The notes: a model not told the origin generated them from the sequence alone. Shown: positions 43,709-52,790, counted from the stretch's first letter. The stretch: DNA of 64,000 nt from Candidatus Kryptoniota bacterium (GCA_024641705.1 JAHECO010000009.1:1-64000), one strand, 5' to 3'. Made by a program: numbers and translations.

Positions 43709-46042
43709 ATGATGAGAGCGACACTGAAAAGGTGTGTTTTCTTCGCTTTCGTATTGTGTCTTGTCTTTGACCCGATGTCTTTACGGGCTTCCACACTGCG
43801 TGAGGCCATGAAGAACGTGAAAGTCGTGGCCTATCCGGCGGGAGGCAGGGAAGTGGACCTGACTGTGGCGAACGCGGTCCTGCGCGAACTCGCGCCGCAA
43901 GCCAAAGTCGTCAGGATGCAGAAGGGAACATCCTCGAATGAAACGGGAGTATTTCGTATTTCCGTTGCCGACGAAGATTTTGCGCCGCTTCCGGGGAGGA
44001 GTCAACTGAAATCGGACGGACAGGAATGGATGTATTTCAAAATCAGTGCCGCCGGCACAGGTGAGCTTGTTGTTTCCAGTGAACATCTGCTCTACGCAAT
44101 GTATTGCCAGGTGAGGAGATGGAGCGACCGAAACATAGACGAATTTGTCGATGGAAAAGTGATGACGCCCGCTTTCAAGTGGCTGAGAGATTACAGCGAT
44201 TTTCTGGTTGGGACACGCCGATACGCCAAAGGTTTTGATCCGGCCGCGTACGTCAGGCAAGCGGCCAGCGAGGGTTTCACACATATAACGGTTAACGGGC
44301 TCGGCGTTCCGCATCCGTTCGAGGAAGGTCCCCCCGGAGACAAGTACTCGGAGTTTTATGATTATACACCTGACATGGACCAGTTCGTGTCCAGCAAACT
44401 TATTAAGGGCTACTACCCCGCTTATTATCTGCAGGCGAATCTCAATTTCCTGAAGCGCAACGTCGAGCTTGCAAAGGAATATGGCCTGGCGCCGGGACTG
44501 GAAATCTGTTCGCCGCGGACAATGCCGCATGATTTTTGGAATAAATATGGTTTCCTCCGTGGCGCAAGAGTTGACCATCCGAGGGAAAGCTACCTCCCGA
44601 GATACACGCTGACAATCGCCCATCCTGCAGTTCAGGAGCATTATCGCGAGCTGGTGGCCAAATTGATGACGGCGGTCCCCGACCTCAGCTTCATCGAGAT
44701 ATGGTCGGACGACAGCGGGTCCGGATTTGAATTTGTCAACAGGTTGTATGCCGGACGCAATGGGGGTCCATATCTCGTTCGTGAGTGGAAAGACGACGAT
44801 TACGTTGCGAGGAAAGCCGCCAGCAACGTGCTTACTTACTATCATCTTATACTCAATGAGGCCAGGAAATTCAATCCGAAATTCCGGCTGATCGTCGACC
44901 TTGGCTCTTTCACCCCGCTGGAATTGAAGTACATTATCCCCGGCCTGGGGAACGGCATAGACGTGGGCGACTGGTCGGGTCAGTCAAAGGACCAGATTGC
45001 CTTCAACCAGAAGATGCAGAAGGTCTGGGAGAAGTACGGTGCGGAAACGCAGATGACTATCAATGCCACAAACGTCAACTCTATCGGCGAGATCTTTCCG
45101 CGCTTCGTGTACTCACAGTTGGCACAAGCTTACAAGGACCACTACCGCTATGCTTTGTCCGAAACGACGCCGAACTCCCTCGATCCATACGATATAAACG
45201 GTCAGGTGGTAGCCGAATTTCAAATGGACCCGAAGCTGACGCTGAATGATATCCTTTCCGATGTCGCGGACAGATGGGTCGGAAAGAAATATGCTTCGAG
45301 CTTGATGCACATCTGGTCCATCGCAGACTCATCGGCATCGGGTTTCCCGGACGGCGTTCCGTACTCTACGTTCGCATATCCGTGGTACAAGCTCACCACG
45401 AGGCCGTTTGTTCCCAACATCGAGGCGATTCCGGACAGCGAACGCGCATACTACGAGAAATTTATGCTGACTACTTTCAACAACCCGACGCGTATCGACT
45501 TGAATAACGACATGTTGTGGAACTTCCTCACTGTGCAACAGGCGGCCGATAAACGGGAACAATTCGACCGCGATGTCCTGCCGCAGGTAAACCGAGCGAT
45601 CGGGTTGGCGAAAGCGACTCTCGCTTTGGTGTCACCCCGGAGCGAGCAGGCAAAGGTATTCGAGGACGTCCTTATACGATTACAAACATACAAGAACTAC
45701 TCCATGACGTTGCGCGACGTCGTTGCCTGGATCGAAGGCGTTCATGGATACATTGAAGCCAAGACCCCCACTGAGAAGCAGTTGTATCGCTCAAAAGTCA
45801 GGGCGATGGTGGAGTCGGAAATTGCCAACACGAAAGATCTTCTCGACCTGTGGGAACACAGCCCGGTCGAGTTTATGGCGGTGTCGAAGATCGGAGAGAA
45901 CCTGCACGTTTTTGGGGAAGATCTTGGGAACCTGCTGAAGAAGAAGATAGCCCTGATGGAAGAACACGAGAACGACGCGCCGTATATCGATCCTAATTTT
46001 ATGTGGCACATGCCGAAGCATTACCCGCCGACCCTTCAGTGA
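43709..46042 (+). CDS. Exported large glycosidase-like protein, paralogue of the 27975 gene
   Basis: A 777-residue protein with a signal peptide (MRATLKRCVFFAFVLCLVFD, cleaved near 'LRASTL'). It is collinear with the cytoplasmic 27975 protein. The N-terminal ~130 residues look like a small alpha/beta domain, followed by a TIM-barrel-like core with acidic candidates in 'FIEIWSDDSGSGFEF' and a helical C-terminus. The region 'LTLNDILSDVADRWVGKKY' recalls the C-terminal helical part of GH67 alpha-glucuronidases. An alpha-glucuronidase-type role would fit a methylglucuronate-containing glycan, but this is a distant resemblance. It follows mtaB by 32 bases with TAGGAG upstream. Confidence 0.55.
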   Translation: MMRATLKRCVFFAFVLCLVFDPMSLRASTLREAMKNVKVVAYPAGGREVDLTVANAVLRELAPQAKVVRMQKGTSSNETGVFRISVADEDFAPLPGRSQLKSDGQEWMYFKISAAGTGELVVSSEHLLYAMYCQVRRWSDRNIDEFVDGKVMTPAFKWLRDYSDFLVGTRRYAKGFDPAAYVRQAASEGFTHITVNGLGVPHPFEEGPPGDKYSEFYDYTPDMDQFVSSKLIKGYYPAYYLQANLNFLKRNVELAKEYGLAPGLEICSPRTMPHDFWNKYGFLRGARVDHPRESYLPRYTLTIAHPAVQEHYRELVAKLMTAVPDLSFIEIWSDDSGSGFEFVNRLYAGRNGGPYLVREWKDDDYVARKAASNVLTYYHLILNEARKFNPKFRLIVDLGSFTPLELKYIIPGLGNGIDVGDWSGQSKDQIAFNQKMQKVWEKYGAETQMTINATNVNSIGEIFPRFVYSQLAQAYKDHYRYALSETTPNSLDPYDINGQVVAEFQMDPKLTLNDILSDVADRWVGKKYASSLMHIWSIADSSASGFPDGVPYSTFAYPWYKLTTRPFVPNIEAIPDSERAYYEKFMLTTFNNPTRIDLNNDMLWNFLTVQQAADKREQFDRDVLPQVNRAIGLAKATLALVSPRSEQAKVFEDVLIRLQTYKNYSMTLRDVVAWIEGVHGYIEAKTPTEKQLYRSKVRAMVESEIANTKDLLDLWEHSPVEFMAVSKIGENLHVFGEDLGNLLKKKIALMEEHENDAPYIDPNFMWHMPKHYPPTLQ

Positions 46043-46140
46043 CAATCTTTTTGTCGCGGGCCGGGATCGGTTGTTCCGATTTGCGGATGCGGGAGGAGCA
46101 AGTCGAATTTTATAAATAGATCATACAGGAGAAAAGACTT

Positions 46141-47160
46141 ATGAAGTTACCACTGTTGCCGATCACCCTTGTTGGGAGCTATTCTCTGCCGCACTGGCTG
46201 GATGTAGCCCGTGAGGACGCGAGGGAAAAGAAACTCACTGAATCGGAACTTGAAGAGGCCCATGACAATGCCGTCAAATCTTGCATCAAGGACCAGGAGA
46301 TGGCGGGCCTCGATGTTATAACGGATGGCGAGCTGAGACGCGAAACTATGGTCTACTTCTTTTCCAAACGGATCCATGGGTTTGACAACAAAGGTAAGAT
46401 GAAATCTATCGGCAACCTCGATCCCACGATACAGATGCCCGACCCCGTAATCGTCGACAAGGTGCGCCGTTCCGGGAGCATCGGGATGGCAAAACATTTT
46501 GCATTTCTGAAGGAATATGCCTCGGCATATCCCAAAGTGACAATCACCGGTCCTCAGATGCTCGCGAAGCGCGCGACTAACGAGTATTACAAAGAGGAGA
46601 AGCAGTTGGTCTTTGATCTGGCAGACGTCCTTAATGCTGAACTCAAGGAAGTGGTCGATGCGGGTTGCGAGTTCGTCCAGGTGGACGAGCCCGTGTGGGT
46701 CGGTTATCCCCAGGATATGCCATGGCTTGTCGAGGCGTTCAACAGGATGGTGGACGGTGTCAATGCCAAGATTGCGCTTCACGTATGCTATGGGAATTAT
46801 AAGTTAAAGAAGCTCTTTTCGGGCACATACGCTGATTTATTTCCCGAAATACTGAAGGTGGACGCGTCTCAGCTCTGCCTGGAGTTTGCGGTGAGCAACA
46901 TGGAGCCGCTCCAACTTTTCAGGGACTACAAGACGAATATGGAAATTGCGGTGGGAGTTGTGGACGTGAAAGATGAAAAGGTGGAGACTCCGGAGCTTGT
47001 GGCCGATCGGATTCGACAGGCGCTCAAGGTGATACCGAAAGAAAAGGTTTGGATAACCACAGACTGTGGCATGAAATTCATGCCGCGCGACCGGGCATTC
47101 GGAAAGCTGAAAGCTATGGCGGACGGCACGAAAATGGTCCGGAAAGAACTCGGCGCATAG
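46141..47160 (+). CDS. Short 'core' MetE-type methyltransferase
   Basis: A 339-residue protein matching only the catalytic C-terminal half of cobalamin-independent methionine synthase. Zinc ligands align with E. coli MetE: His214 and Cys216 (LHVCYGN), Glu248 (CLEFAV) and Cys309 (TTDCGMKFMPR); the Glu-Cys distance (61) equals that of E. coli MetE. Other MetE features are 'AGLDVITDGELRRE' and 'VQVDEPVW'. Known core-MetE proteins of some anaerobes take methyl groups from methylcobamide rather than methyl-folate. Placement two genes after mtaC-mtaB suggests it may use the corrinoid protein as donor to make methionine or another thioether; that link is inference. Confidence 0.88.
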   Translation: MKLPLLPITLVGSYSLPHWLDVAREDAREKKLTESELEEAHDNAVKSCIKDQEMAGLDVITDGELRRETMVYFFSKRIHGFDNKGKMKSIGNLDPTIQMPDPVIVDKVRRSGSIGMAKHFAFLKEYASAYPKVTITGPQMLAKRATNEYYKEEKQLVFDLADVLNAELKEVVDAGCEFVQVDEPVWVGYPQDMPWLVEAFNRMVDGVNAKIALHVCYGNYKLKKLFSGTYADLFPEILKVDASQLCLEFAVSNMEPLQLFRDYKTNMEIAVGVVDVKDEKVETPELVADRIRQALKVIPKEKVWITTDCGMKFMPRDRAFGKLKAMADGTKMVRKELGA

Positions 47161-47187
47161 CGATTCCTAAACCATGATGAGAACTTG

Positions 47188-48771
47188 ATGAGCGATATGT
47201 TTTTGAAATCAGGGAACGCGGCTCTCGACGCACTCTTTCCGAAAGTCAAGGGCTTCTTCGCATTGAATGCAGTGGATTACAACGTGATGGGAAAGAGCAC
47301 GCACGGCTACCGAGATCCTGATGCACCGAGCATCTGGATCCGCGGCGTGGCGGACTCGCTTCGGGCATACAAATATTGGGAGAAGGACCTCAAGAGCATC
47401 GTCGAGGTTTTTGCGGAGACCCAGACTGCCCGCGGATGGCTATATGATTACTTCACGATGACGCCCGAGAAAGTGCCGTGCGAAAAGGAGAACTGGGCAA
47501 AGTTCGTCCGCGTCCCGAACGAAGCCGATGTCGAATTCAGATTCGTGAAAGCCGTATACCAGGTTTGGCAGGCGACGGGAGACGATGCATGGCTGAAGAA
47601 GATGCTTCCCGTGATGGAACGGGCCCTCGAGTATATCCTCACAGATCCATGGCGCTGGGACAAGAAGACCGGGCTGGTCAAGCGTCCGTACACGGTCGAT
47701 ACATGGGATTTCGACTACACGGCCGGGCATCACAGCTGGCTGAATTTCCAAATTGACGATCACACGTTCTGGGGCATCATGCACGGAGACAACTCCGGGT
47801 ATTATGAAGCGTTCGTTCTCATGAGCTTGATGCATGCTCGTTTGCGAAATCCGAAACGTGCACGATATTGGAAAACAGTCGCTTCGAAATTGAGGACCAG
47901 GGCAAACAAAACCTGTTTCAACGGAAAGTTTTATACTCACCGTGTACCGATTGTGCCCTTGAAAATCGACGGAGTGGACGAGAGCCGTCAGCTCAGCCTG
48001 AGTAACCCGATGGATATTAACAGGGGCATGCCGACGCACGACATGGCTGTATCGATAATAAGGGAATATCAGTCGAGGGCTTCAGAGACGAAAGCATTCG
48101 CGGAATGGTTCAGCATTGATCCTCCGTTCCCGGCCGGAATTTTCGGAGACGAAAAGATCGTCGAAGGTGCTTACTGCAACGGCGGGATAATGCCTCTCGT
48201 CGGCGGCGAACTGGCCAAAGCTGCGTTCGATCACGGTTTCGAGAAGTACGGCTTCGATACGCTTCTTCGGTATGCCAGGTTGACCGAGAAGGGTGAATCG
48301 TTTCTCTGGTATTTCCCGGATGGAACGCATGCTACGGTGGAGACAAGCACCAGTCCCGATGCCTCACCGGGTGATACGTGGGGCTCTTCTTCGATGATAT
48401 ACGCGCTCGTGGAAGGGCTGGCAGGAGTGACCGACAGAAGCTGTCTGTTCAGAGAGCTGCGGCTCAGTCCCCGGTGGGAATCGGCGGGCACCGACGAAGC
48501 AGGAGTACGCTGCACATACGAGACTTCGGGAAGTGCGTTCGAATACTCGTTTATGCACGAAAGATCACGAAAGAAGATTGAACTGCGGTTAGCTGGAAAG
48601 TCGAACGTGCAATTGCACCTGCTCCTTCCCGAGAATTCTCGTGCCGTATCCGTGAAAGCGAATCGGAGAAGCGTGCGTTTCATCAACACCGCGGTCGAGC
48701 AGAGCCACTATGTAGACGCCGATCTCAGAGTCGGAGGACACGCAGTGGTAGAGGTGGAGTACCGAAACTGA
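47188..48771 (+). CDS. Cytoplasmic (alpha/alpha)-barrel glycosidase-like protein
   Basis: A 527-residue protein; the ORF track begins with a TTG, but the ATG at 47188 (MSDMFLKSGNAAL) is the likely start. No signal peptide. Helical-barrel blocks with acidic and aromatic active-site-like motifs include 'IWIRGVADSLRAYKYWE', 'TVDTWDFDYTAGH' and 'FPAGIFGDEKIVEGAYCNGGIMP'. A C-terminal beta-sandwich ('LRLSPRWESAG', 'YTFE'-like strands) follows. The layout resembles GH78, GH63 and amylo-1,6-glucosidase-type enzymes. An alpha-rhamnosidase or related exo-glycosidase is possible given rhaA, but not shown. It follows the core-MetE gene by 27 bases. Confidence 0.6.
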   Translation: MSDMFLKSGNAALDALFPKVKGFFALNAVDYNVMGKSTHGYRDPDAPSIWIRGVADSLRAYKYWEKDLKSIVEVFAETQTARGWLYDYFTMTPEKVPCEKENWAKFVRVPNEADVEFRFVKAVYQVWQATGDDAWLKKMLPVMERALEYILTDPWRWDKKTGLVKRPYTVDTWDFDYTAGHHSWLNFQIDDHTFWGIMHGDNSGYYEAFVLMSLMHARLRNPKRARYWKTVASKLRTRANKTCFNGKFYTHRVPIVPLKIDGVDESRQLSLSNPMDINRGMPTHDMAVSIIREYQSRASETKAFAEWFSIDPPFPAGIFGDEKIVEGAYCNGGIMPLVGGELAKAAFDHGFEKYGFDTLLRYARLTEKGESFLWYFPDGTHATVETSTSPDASPGDTWGSSSMIYALVEGLAGVTDRSCLFRELRLSPRWESAGTDEAGVRCTYETSGSAFEYSFMHERSRKKIELRLAGKSNVQLHLLLPENSRAVSVKANRRSVRFINTAVEQSHYVDADLRVGGHAVVEVEYRN

Positions 48772-48802
48772 CTGCAAGTTTTCAGGACACCCGGATCCTT
48801 TC

Positions 48803-48922
48803 ATGAAGCGGCGTGCCGCAATAGATTCAGCGAAAGTCGATTTGCAGGATGGAACCCTGACCATACCATACTCAGGTAAATCGGGGTTGAAAGTTGAAAT
48901 CAATCTGCCCATGGAGAAGTAG
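48803..48922 (+). pseudogene. Fossil C-terminus of a duplicated glycosidase
   Basis: A 39-residue frame too short for the ORF track. Its sequence 'VDLQDGTLTIPYSGKSGLKV' aligns with the C-terminal end of the next gene, 'GLNDGQLVLPYRRGADLKV', and both end a few residues later. This looks like the tail of a tandem relative of the 48926 gene whose body was deleted. It ends three bases before that gene's ATG and now supplies the upstream ribosome site (GGAGAAG). A real mini-protein is possible but less likely. Confidence 0.55.
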
Positions 48923-48925
48923 GCA

Positions 48926-51196
48926 ATGAAGAGACGCGAGTTTATGGTCAAATCGACACTTAGTGCCATCGCATTGGGTGGATTAAAGCCGTCTTTGCCG
49001 GAAATCTTTTCCACTCGCCCAGTGGATGAAAGGGGACGGCAATTGCCGCAGGACAAGAAGTCGTTAGTCTCTGCCTGGGCGGAAGAGGCGCCATCCAACC
49101 AACGCATGAATGCGGATTATATCTCCTATCTACCAGGAGTGGAATACTTCCTGATTGGGAACGGTGACATTCAGGGAGTAGTGCAGCTCTGTAAAGATTC
49201 CACCGGACCGGATCAAGGCTCTTTCTTCGGGTTCACCATTATGAGTGCCGAACACTTCACGCAGAAGTGGACTACGTTTCTATACAGCGCCGGGAGAGGT
49301 TTCGGGAATACACTTGCCTGGCTGGGAGTGGACGAAAACTCCTACGGAATTTCCTCGAAAAGTCTCAAGAATGTGGCCTGGAAGTATATCGACGGTGTGC
49401 CTGTCGTCAGTGTCGTATGGATTGAGAAGAACTGCGAAATGGAGGAACAGTTCTTCGTACCGAAGGATGGACCGATTTTGTTCAGGCGCCTGCATGTAAG
49501 AAACCTGGACGTTGAAAGCCACCGGATATCGGCAGGACTCACCCTTTACCCCAACATTGCGTTCTTCGATGAAGTCTATACGAATGCCGAGGACAGGACA
49601 GCGAATGCAGAGGGTTTTACGAAGCTGAAGATGTATTGCTATGAAAAGAAGATAGAGACTTTGGGCCGTTATACGATAAGAGCTCAGCAGGGTGTGATCG
49701 CACCTGGTTCGGAAACGGAGGCAACATTCGCGTACTACCTTGATGGTGGTGAATCGCTTATCAGGAAGAATGACCTGAAGACTTTTTGGGCTGGAGCGGT
49801 CGACTACTGGAGGGAGAAGAACACTCTTTCTACCGGCAAACCCAGTCTTGACAGCGCCTGGAATCTATCGAGAACTGGTCTCAAAGCTCACGTAGCCAGC
49901 AACGGTAAGCGCGATTCTGGAATCTGGGAATACGGCATGGAATGGGTGAGGGACGATGTCATGATCATGACAGCGTTTCTCCAGAGCGGCTTCTTCACAG
50001 AAGCAAAAACCCTGCTCGAAAGGATGTTCACGAAGTTCGTAACTGAAGACGGCAGGACAGTCGAGTCGAGTCAGGTGTTCGCGTTCAATTTCACGGAGAT
50101 AGATCAAAACGGCGAGCTGCTCTACGGCACCTGGGCATATCTCTGCTGGACCGGAGACTATGCGACGGTACGAAAGTACTGGGAGAAGATCGTTGCACTG
50201 GCAGAGTTGCCGCTGAGGCCTTTCTTCCGTCAGCCGGATTCAGGACTGCTAAGCAACGTCCGCGAATTCTGGGAGAGATCGGACTCGTTCGGAGTGAAGC
50301 CGGGGTATGAACTCGCTTATCAGTTTTGGGTGATACTGGGACTCGAAAAAAGTGCTGAAGTTGCCGACAAGTTGGGCCATGGTCGCTATGCGGCCCGATG
50401 GCGAAAAGCGTCAAAAGAGATCAGGGAAGCGTTTCTGGGTAATCCGAAGTTCAGATTGATAGAAGATGGCCACTTCATTAAGAGGAGGACTCTTAGTGGC
50501 GAGTGGCAAAAGGTGATGATCCCGCCGAACAGAAAGAATATGCCCGCGGGAACGCCTATCGCCGTGGAAGAGACACCTCTGACGGAACCCGATACAAGCG
50601 AAGTCCTTCCGATCATGTTTGAAATGATAGACCCGAAAAGCGAACTTGCCGCCAAAACCTTGAGCTGGGTTGAGTCGCTCTGGAACGAGAGATGGAAGAT
50701 CGGCGGCTACGAGCGGTACAACAGCTCGAGCGAGCCCGAACCCCCGGGGCCGTGGCCGTTCGCATCCCTGTTCGTGGCGCAGGCTAATTGGGAGGCGGGT
50801 AATTTCGAAAAAGGAATGCGAGTAATTGACTGGCTTTCGACAATTAACGGCGGTCTCTCGGGAGGATGGTTCGAGTACTATCCGGATGGGCACCCATCGG
50901 TAGGAATTATCGGATGGAATTGGGCAGAGGTCGTCCGTTTTGTCGTCGATCATATCCTCGGCGTTCGCCCGCAGCTTGACAAATTGGTGATCAGGCCGAG
51001 GTTGGGGGCGGGGATCGACACTGTGAAATCCCGCGTGAAGGTTAGAGAGATGAGGCTCGATTTGACGCTTACTGCTTCCGGCAACGAAAGCGCAGCGACC
51101 GTAAATGGTAAAGGGATTGGCCTGAATGACGGGCAGCTTGTACTTCCTTACCGGCGGGGAGCGGATTTAAAAGTAAACGTGAACATCAAGAGTTGA
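48926..51196 (+). CDS. Exported (twin-arginine-type signal) glycosidase-like protein
   Basis: A 756-residue protein with a Tat-like signal (MKRREFMVKSTLSAIALGGL). A beta-sandwich N-domain (about 50-300) is followed by an (alpha/alpha)6-barrel-like catalytic region with acidic candidates in 'WEYGMEWVRDDVMIMTAFL', 'SSQVFAFNFTEIDQNGELLYG' and 'GWFEYYPDGHPSVG'. The C-terminal beta domain 'LVIRPRLGAGIDTVKSRVKV' is typical of GH78/GH65/GH95-like enzymes. The specific linkage cut is not identifiable. It is the third member of the glycosidase set in this operon. Confidence 0.6.
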   Translation: MKRREFMVKSTLSAIALGGLKPSLPEIFSTRPVDERGRQLPQDKKSLVSAWAEEAPSNQRMNADYISYLPGVEYFLIGNGDIQGVVQLCKDSTGPDQGSFFGFTIMSAEHFTQKWTTFLYSAGRGFGNTLAWLGVDENSYGISSKSLKNVAWKYIDGVPVVSVVWIEKNCEMEEQFFVPKDGPILFRRLHVRNLDVESHRISAGLTLYPNIAFFDEVYTNAEDRTANAEGFTKLKMYCYEKKIETLGRYTIRAQQGVIAPGSETEATFAYYLDGGESLIRKNDLKTFWAGAVDYWREKNTLSTGKPSLDSAWNLSRTGLKAHVASNGKRDSGIWEYGMEWVRDDVMIMTAFLQSGFFTEAKTLLERMFTKFVTEDGRTVESSQVFAFNFTEIDQNGELLYGTWAYLCWTGDYATVRKYWEKIVALAELPLRPFFRQPDSGLLSNVREFWERSDSFGVKPGYELAYQFWVILGLEKSAEVADKLGHGRYAARWRKASKEIREAFLGNPKFRLIEDGHFIKRRTLSGEWQKVMIPPNRKNMPAGTPIAVEETPLTEPDTSEVLPIMFEMIDPKSELAAKTLSWVESLWNERWKIGGYERYNSSSEPEPPGPWPFASLFVAQANWEAGNFEKGMRVIDWLSTINGGLSGGWFEYYPDGHPSVGIIGWNWAEVVRFVVDHILGVRPQLDKLVIRPRLGAGIDTVKSRVKVREMRLDLTLTASGNESAATVNGKGIGLNDGQLVLPYRRGADLKVNVNIKS

Positions 51197-51206
51197 GGAA
51201 TACTGC

Positions 51207-51737
51207 GTGAATCGCAGACGCTTCGTAAATTCTACACTCGGCATTGCGGCAGGGTTTGGACTGTCCCGCAAATTGAACCCGCTGTTGGGCGGGGATTCGA
51301 CGACCGGGAATTTGTTAGAACGGACTGTTCAATCCCACAATCCTTTCACACCTTCTGATAGCAGGTTCTGGTCATTCGTGCGGAAACAGTTTCCGCTTTC
51401 AGACGAAAGGACATATCTGAACACGGGTGGCCTCGGCGCTTCTCCGTACCCGGTCATAGATGCCGTTAGGGCGGAGATGAATGAGCTTGAAAGAATAGCC
51501 GAAACCGGTCATACCGATGCATTGTGGAAGGAGATAAAGTCTTCGGCCGGCGAGCTCCTCGGCTGCGACGCCGACGAGCTTGCTTTCGTCCGCAACGCCA
51601 CCGAAGGCATTAACGTCGTAGCAAACGGTCTTCCCTTGAAAAGCGGCGACGAAATCATCACCTCGACGCATATCTATAATAACATAGAAGAGGTGAATCG
51701 GCTTCTTGACAATATCAGGAGACTATCCGTTGCTTAG
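51207..51737 (+). pseudogene. Class V aminotransferase/isopenicillin-epimerase-like, internally deleted
   Basis: GTG start at 51207 and a Tat-like signal (MNRRRFVNSTLGIAAGFGLS). Residues 60-147 are the N-terminal part of a class V PLP enzyme ('ERTYLNTGGLGASPYPVI', 'LAFVRNATEGINVVANGLPL'). At 'DEIITSTHIYNNIEEVNRLL' the sequence jumps directly to what should be the extreme C-terminus of the family (HIYN-EEV--LL). The missing ~240 residues include the PLP lysine, so the product cannot be an active aminotransferase. The frame is intact, suggesting a recent clean deletion or an assembly error. Confidence 0.75.
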
Positions 51738-51764
51738 TGTCCTGATCCGAAGGGGAAGACTGAA

Positions 51765-52790
51765 ATGAATTCACTCGAGCGAGTAAGAAACGTAATCGCC
51801 GGGAAGCCTGTCGATCATTTGCCGGCGCAGCCGATGTTGATGATGTTTGCGGCGAAGCACGCAGGGATCGAGTTTATCGACTACACAAAAGACGGGCGGC
51901 TCATGGCCGAGTGTCAACTTAGAGTGGCCGAGGACTATGGGATAGATTGCCTCCTAACATGCTCGGATCCTGCCCGCGAGGTGATTGATATTGCCGGAGA
52001 AGGATCCATCGACTGGTTCTCGGACCAGGGTCCCGCGATCAATGAAGAGCGGGCCGCCCTTACCGATAAGTCACTCCTCAAGACCTTCAAGGTCCCGGAC
52101 CCAACGGGGGGCGGTCGAATGCACGACCGCATTAAGGGAATCGAGATTATGTATGAGCATGTACGCGGCGAAATGTCGATCGTCGGATGGATTGAGGGGC
52201 CGCTGGCACTTGCGGCGGAACTGAGGGGAATCAACAACATCATGTTTGACCTGATAAGTGACGCGCCGTTTGTAGACGATCTACTTGATTTTTGTGCCGA
52301 GGCGGCCATAGCATATGCCACCCCGCAGATCGAAGCGGGTGCGGACACCATAGGCATGAGCGATGCAGCTGCGAGCGTAATCGGTCCGAAGTTGTATGAG
52401 CGGTTTCTCCAACCGCGTCAGAAACGGGTTCTGGCCGCGATCAAGGAAAAACATCACGACGCCATCACGCGTCTCCATATGTGTGGGAACACAGACGTTT
52501 TGATACCCAAGATGAGTGAGCTGCCGGTCGATATCTTCGAGCTCGATTTTCCTGCGGATCTCGAGAATGCGCGCGGAAAACTCGGGCCCGACAAAATCAT
52601 CAGTGGTAATGTTTCGACCGTTTACGATCTCCTGGAGGGCCCTCCGGAACGTGTTTACGAATCGGCGAGGCGGTGTCATCTCATAAGCGGAAAGAAACAT
52701 ATAGTGAATTCAGGCTGTGAAGTTTCACCTCTTACACCTCCAGAAAACCTAAGGGCACTAGTGCGTTATTCTCGTGAGAATCAACCGTGA
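51765..52790 (+). CDS. MtaA-like methylcobamide:thiol methyltransferase (UroD family)
   Basis: A 341-residue UroD-superfamily protein. The zinc ligands of MtaA are at nearly the same positions: His238 and Cys240 in RLHMCGNTD and Cys318 in 'NSGCEVSPLTPPENLRAL'. Other family blocks are 'MNSLERVRNVIAGKPVDHLPA', 'IEGPLALAAELRGINN' and 'ADTIGMSDAAASVIGPKLYERF'. Among the three UroD proteins it is the best candidate for moving a methyl group from the MtaC-like carrier to a thiol. Coenzyme M is not expected in this lineage, so the thiol is unknown. It starts 27 bases after the deleted aminotransferase. Confidence 0.82.
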   Translation: MNSLERVRNVIAGKPVDHLPAQPMLMMFAAKHAGIEFIDYTKDGRLMAECQLRVAEDYGIDCLLTCSDPAREVIDIAGEGSIDWFSDQGPAINEERAALTDKSLLKTFKVPDPTGGGRMHDRIKGIEIMYEHVRGEMSIVGWIEGPLALAAELRGINNIMFDLISDAPFVDDLLDFCAEAAIAYATPQIEAGADTIGMSDAAASVIGPKLYERFLQPRQKRVLAAIKEKHHDAITRLHMCGNTDVLIPKMSELPVDIFELDFPADLENARGKLGPDKIISGNVSTVYDLLEGPPERVYESARRCHLISGKKHIVNSGCEVSPLTPPENLRALVRYSRENQP

